Shown: positions 6,310 through 6,321 of the stretch, in pieces
Layout: every line of letters begins with the position of its first letter
How positions within the stretch are numbered: the first letter of the stretch is position 1
NCBI GenBank assembly: GCA_964557575.1
Contig: CAZLBC010000166.1
Span: 1 to 6,321, forward strand
Source: CAZLBC01 sp964557575
GTDB lineage: Bacteria; Planctomycetota; Phycisphaerae; SM23-33
Direction of reading: 5' to 3'
Length of the DNA: 6,321 nt
Translations under genes and position numbers: made by a program
Notes under the pieces: generated by a model
Database searches by the model: none
Told to the model about the DNA's origin: nothing
Seen by the model: the letters and a program-made list of their open reading frames with translations, nothing else

Positions 6310-6321
6310 GTGCCGCTAGCC

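Overview
The window reads as a piece of a GC-rich bacterial chromosome. It carries two exported proteins that look like polysaccharide-degrading enzymes, behind a short leader that contains the wreck of an insertion sequence. Large secreted heparinase II/III-like proteins, weak or absent Shine-Dalgarno sites and strong G/C preference at third codon positions would fit a Planctomycetes/Phycisphaerae or other PVC-group bacterium. That assignment is inference from style; no marker gene is present.

Bases 1-260 are more AT-rich. They hold, on the minus strand, the first 49 codons of an IS110-family transposase (200 down to 51) with a near-ideal Shine-Dalgarno site, broken at an 18-bp direct repeat (1-18 and 42-59). 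An imperfect 20-bp-arm hairpin (199-253) covers that ribosome-binding site. Bases 254-535 hold no convincing gene. They contain a small GC-rich stem-loop (269-294), a 14-bp perfect palindrome (428-441), and a possible outward promoter (229-256) running into the gene cluster.

Bases 536-4774 (+) encode a 1412-residue secreted multidomain protein: signal peptide, four-cysteine zinc-ribbon-like insert, heparinase II/III-type alpha/alpha toroid and beta-sandwich with recognisable candidate catalytic residues, a long uncharacterised middle, a PA14-like domain, and a C-terminal beta-sandwich. Bases 4771-6309 (+) encode a 512-residue exported, mostly helical protein of probable alpha/alpha-barrel fold. 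It overlaps the stop codon of the first gene by 4 bases.

The two genes almost certainly form one translationally coupled unit. The likely job is breakdown of a uronic-acid-containing polysaccharide: the large protein would bind and cleave the polymer by beta-elimination, and the second would act on the polymer or its oligosaccharides. The substrate cannot be read from the sequence. The second gene has no family I can name with confidence and is the best candidate for something undescribed.
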